This document shows positions 6,870-6,874 of a stretch of 6,874 nucleotides of DNA, in pieces. The notes below the pieces were generated by a model. It saw only the letters and a list, made by a program, of their open reading frames with translations, had not been told where the DNA came from and searched no databases. The position numbers were made by a program, and so were the translations under genes. Every line of letters begins with the position of its first letter. The first letter of the stretch is position 1. Source of the DNA: Candidatus Ethanoperedens thermophilum (lineage in GTDB: Archaea > Halobacteriota > Methanosarcinia > Methanosarcinales > EX4572-44); assembly GCA_012910725.1 (NCBI GenBank), contig WNEG01000105.1, positions 1 through 6,874 of the forward strand, given 5' to 3'.

Positions 6870-6874
6870 TCTTG

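Overview
The window looks archaeal, most likely from a euryarchaeote of the methanogen or anaerobic methane-oxidiser type. Four things point there: an archaeal Trm5-type tRNA methyltransferase, T/A-rich TATA-like boxes about 25-30 bases ahead of starts, two genes that look nearly leaderless, and a decayed gene pair resembling the MNT/HepT toxin-antitoxin systems common in these archaea. Lineage below that level is a guess.

Layout, left to right. Bases 1-335 are a tandem array with a 91-bp period that probably runs off the left edge. Each unit has two half-units of 45 and 46 bp, and the short palindromic core flips orientation between them. The array ends where the promoter of the first gene begins. 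A plus-strand tRNA (guanine37-N1)-methyltransferase gene (trm5) follows at 361-1347, closed by a perfect A/T inverted repeat. Bases 1382-2080 are gene-poor. They hold a 49-codon minus-strand ORF of unknown nature and a plus-strand relic (about 1690-2021) that looks like the start of a HepT-like gene joined out of frame to the end of an MNT nucleotidyltransferase gene. A plus-strand lipoprotein gene of unknown function (2120-2797) comes next. Forty-nine bases later it meets a very large minus-strand gene (6821 down to 2847).

The large gene encodes a 1324-residue protein of three enzyme domains: a beta-phosphoglucomutase-like HAD domain, a trehalose-6-phosphate phosphatase domain and a glycoside hydrolase family 65 domain. 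This matches the architecture and length of mycobacterial OtsB1 (Rv2006), so the fusion itself is not new. It is notable in an archaeon, and the motifs of all three domains look intact. Read together they suggest a route from trehalose 6-phosphate to trehalose, then to beta-glucose 1-phosphate plus glucose, then to glucose 6-phosphate, all on one chain. Its promoter and a strong ribosome binding site lie at the right edge of the window.

The genes do not form one operon. trm5 and the lipoprotein gene are separated by the decayed region, and the trehalose gene is convergent. No tRNA, rRNA, true CRISPR array or intact insertion sequence was seen.
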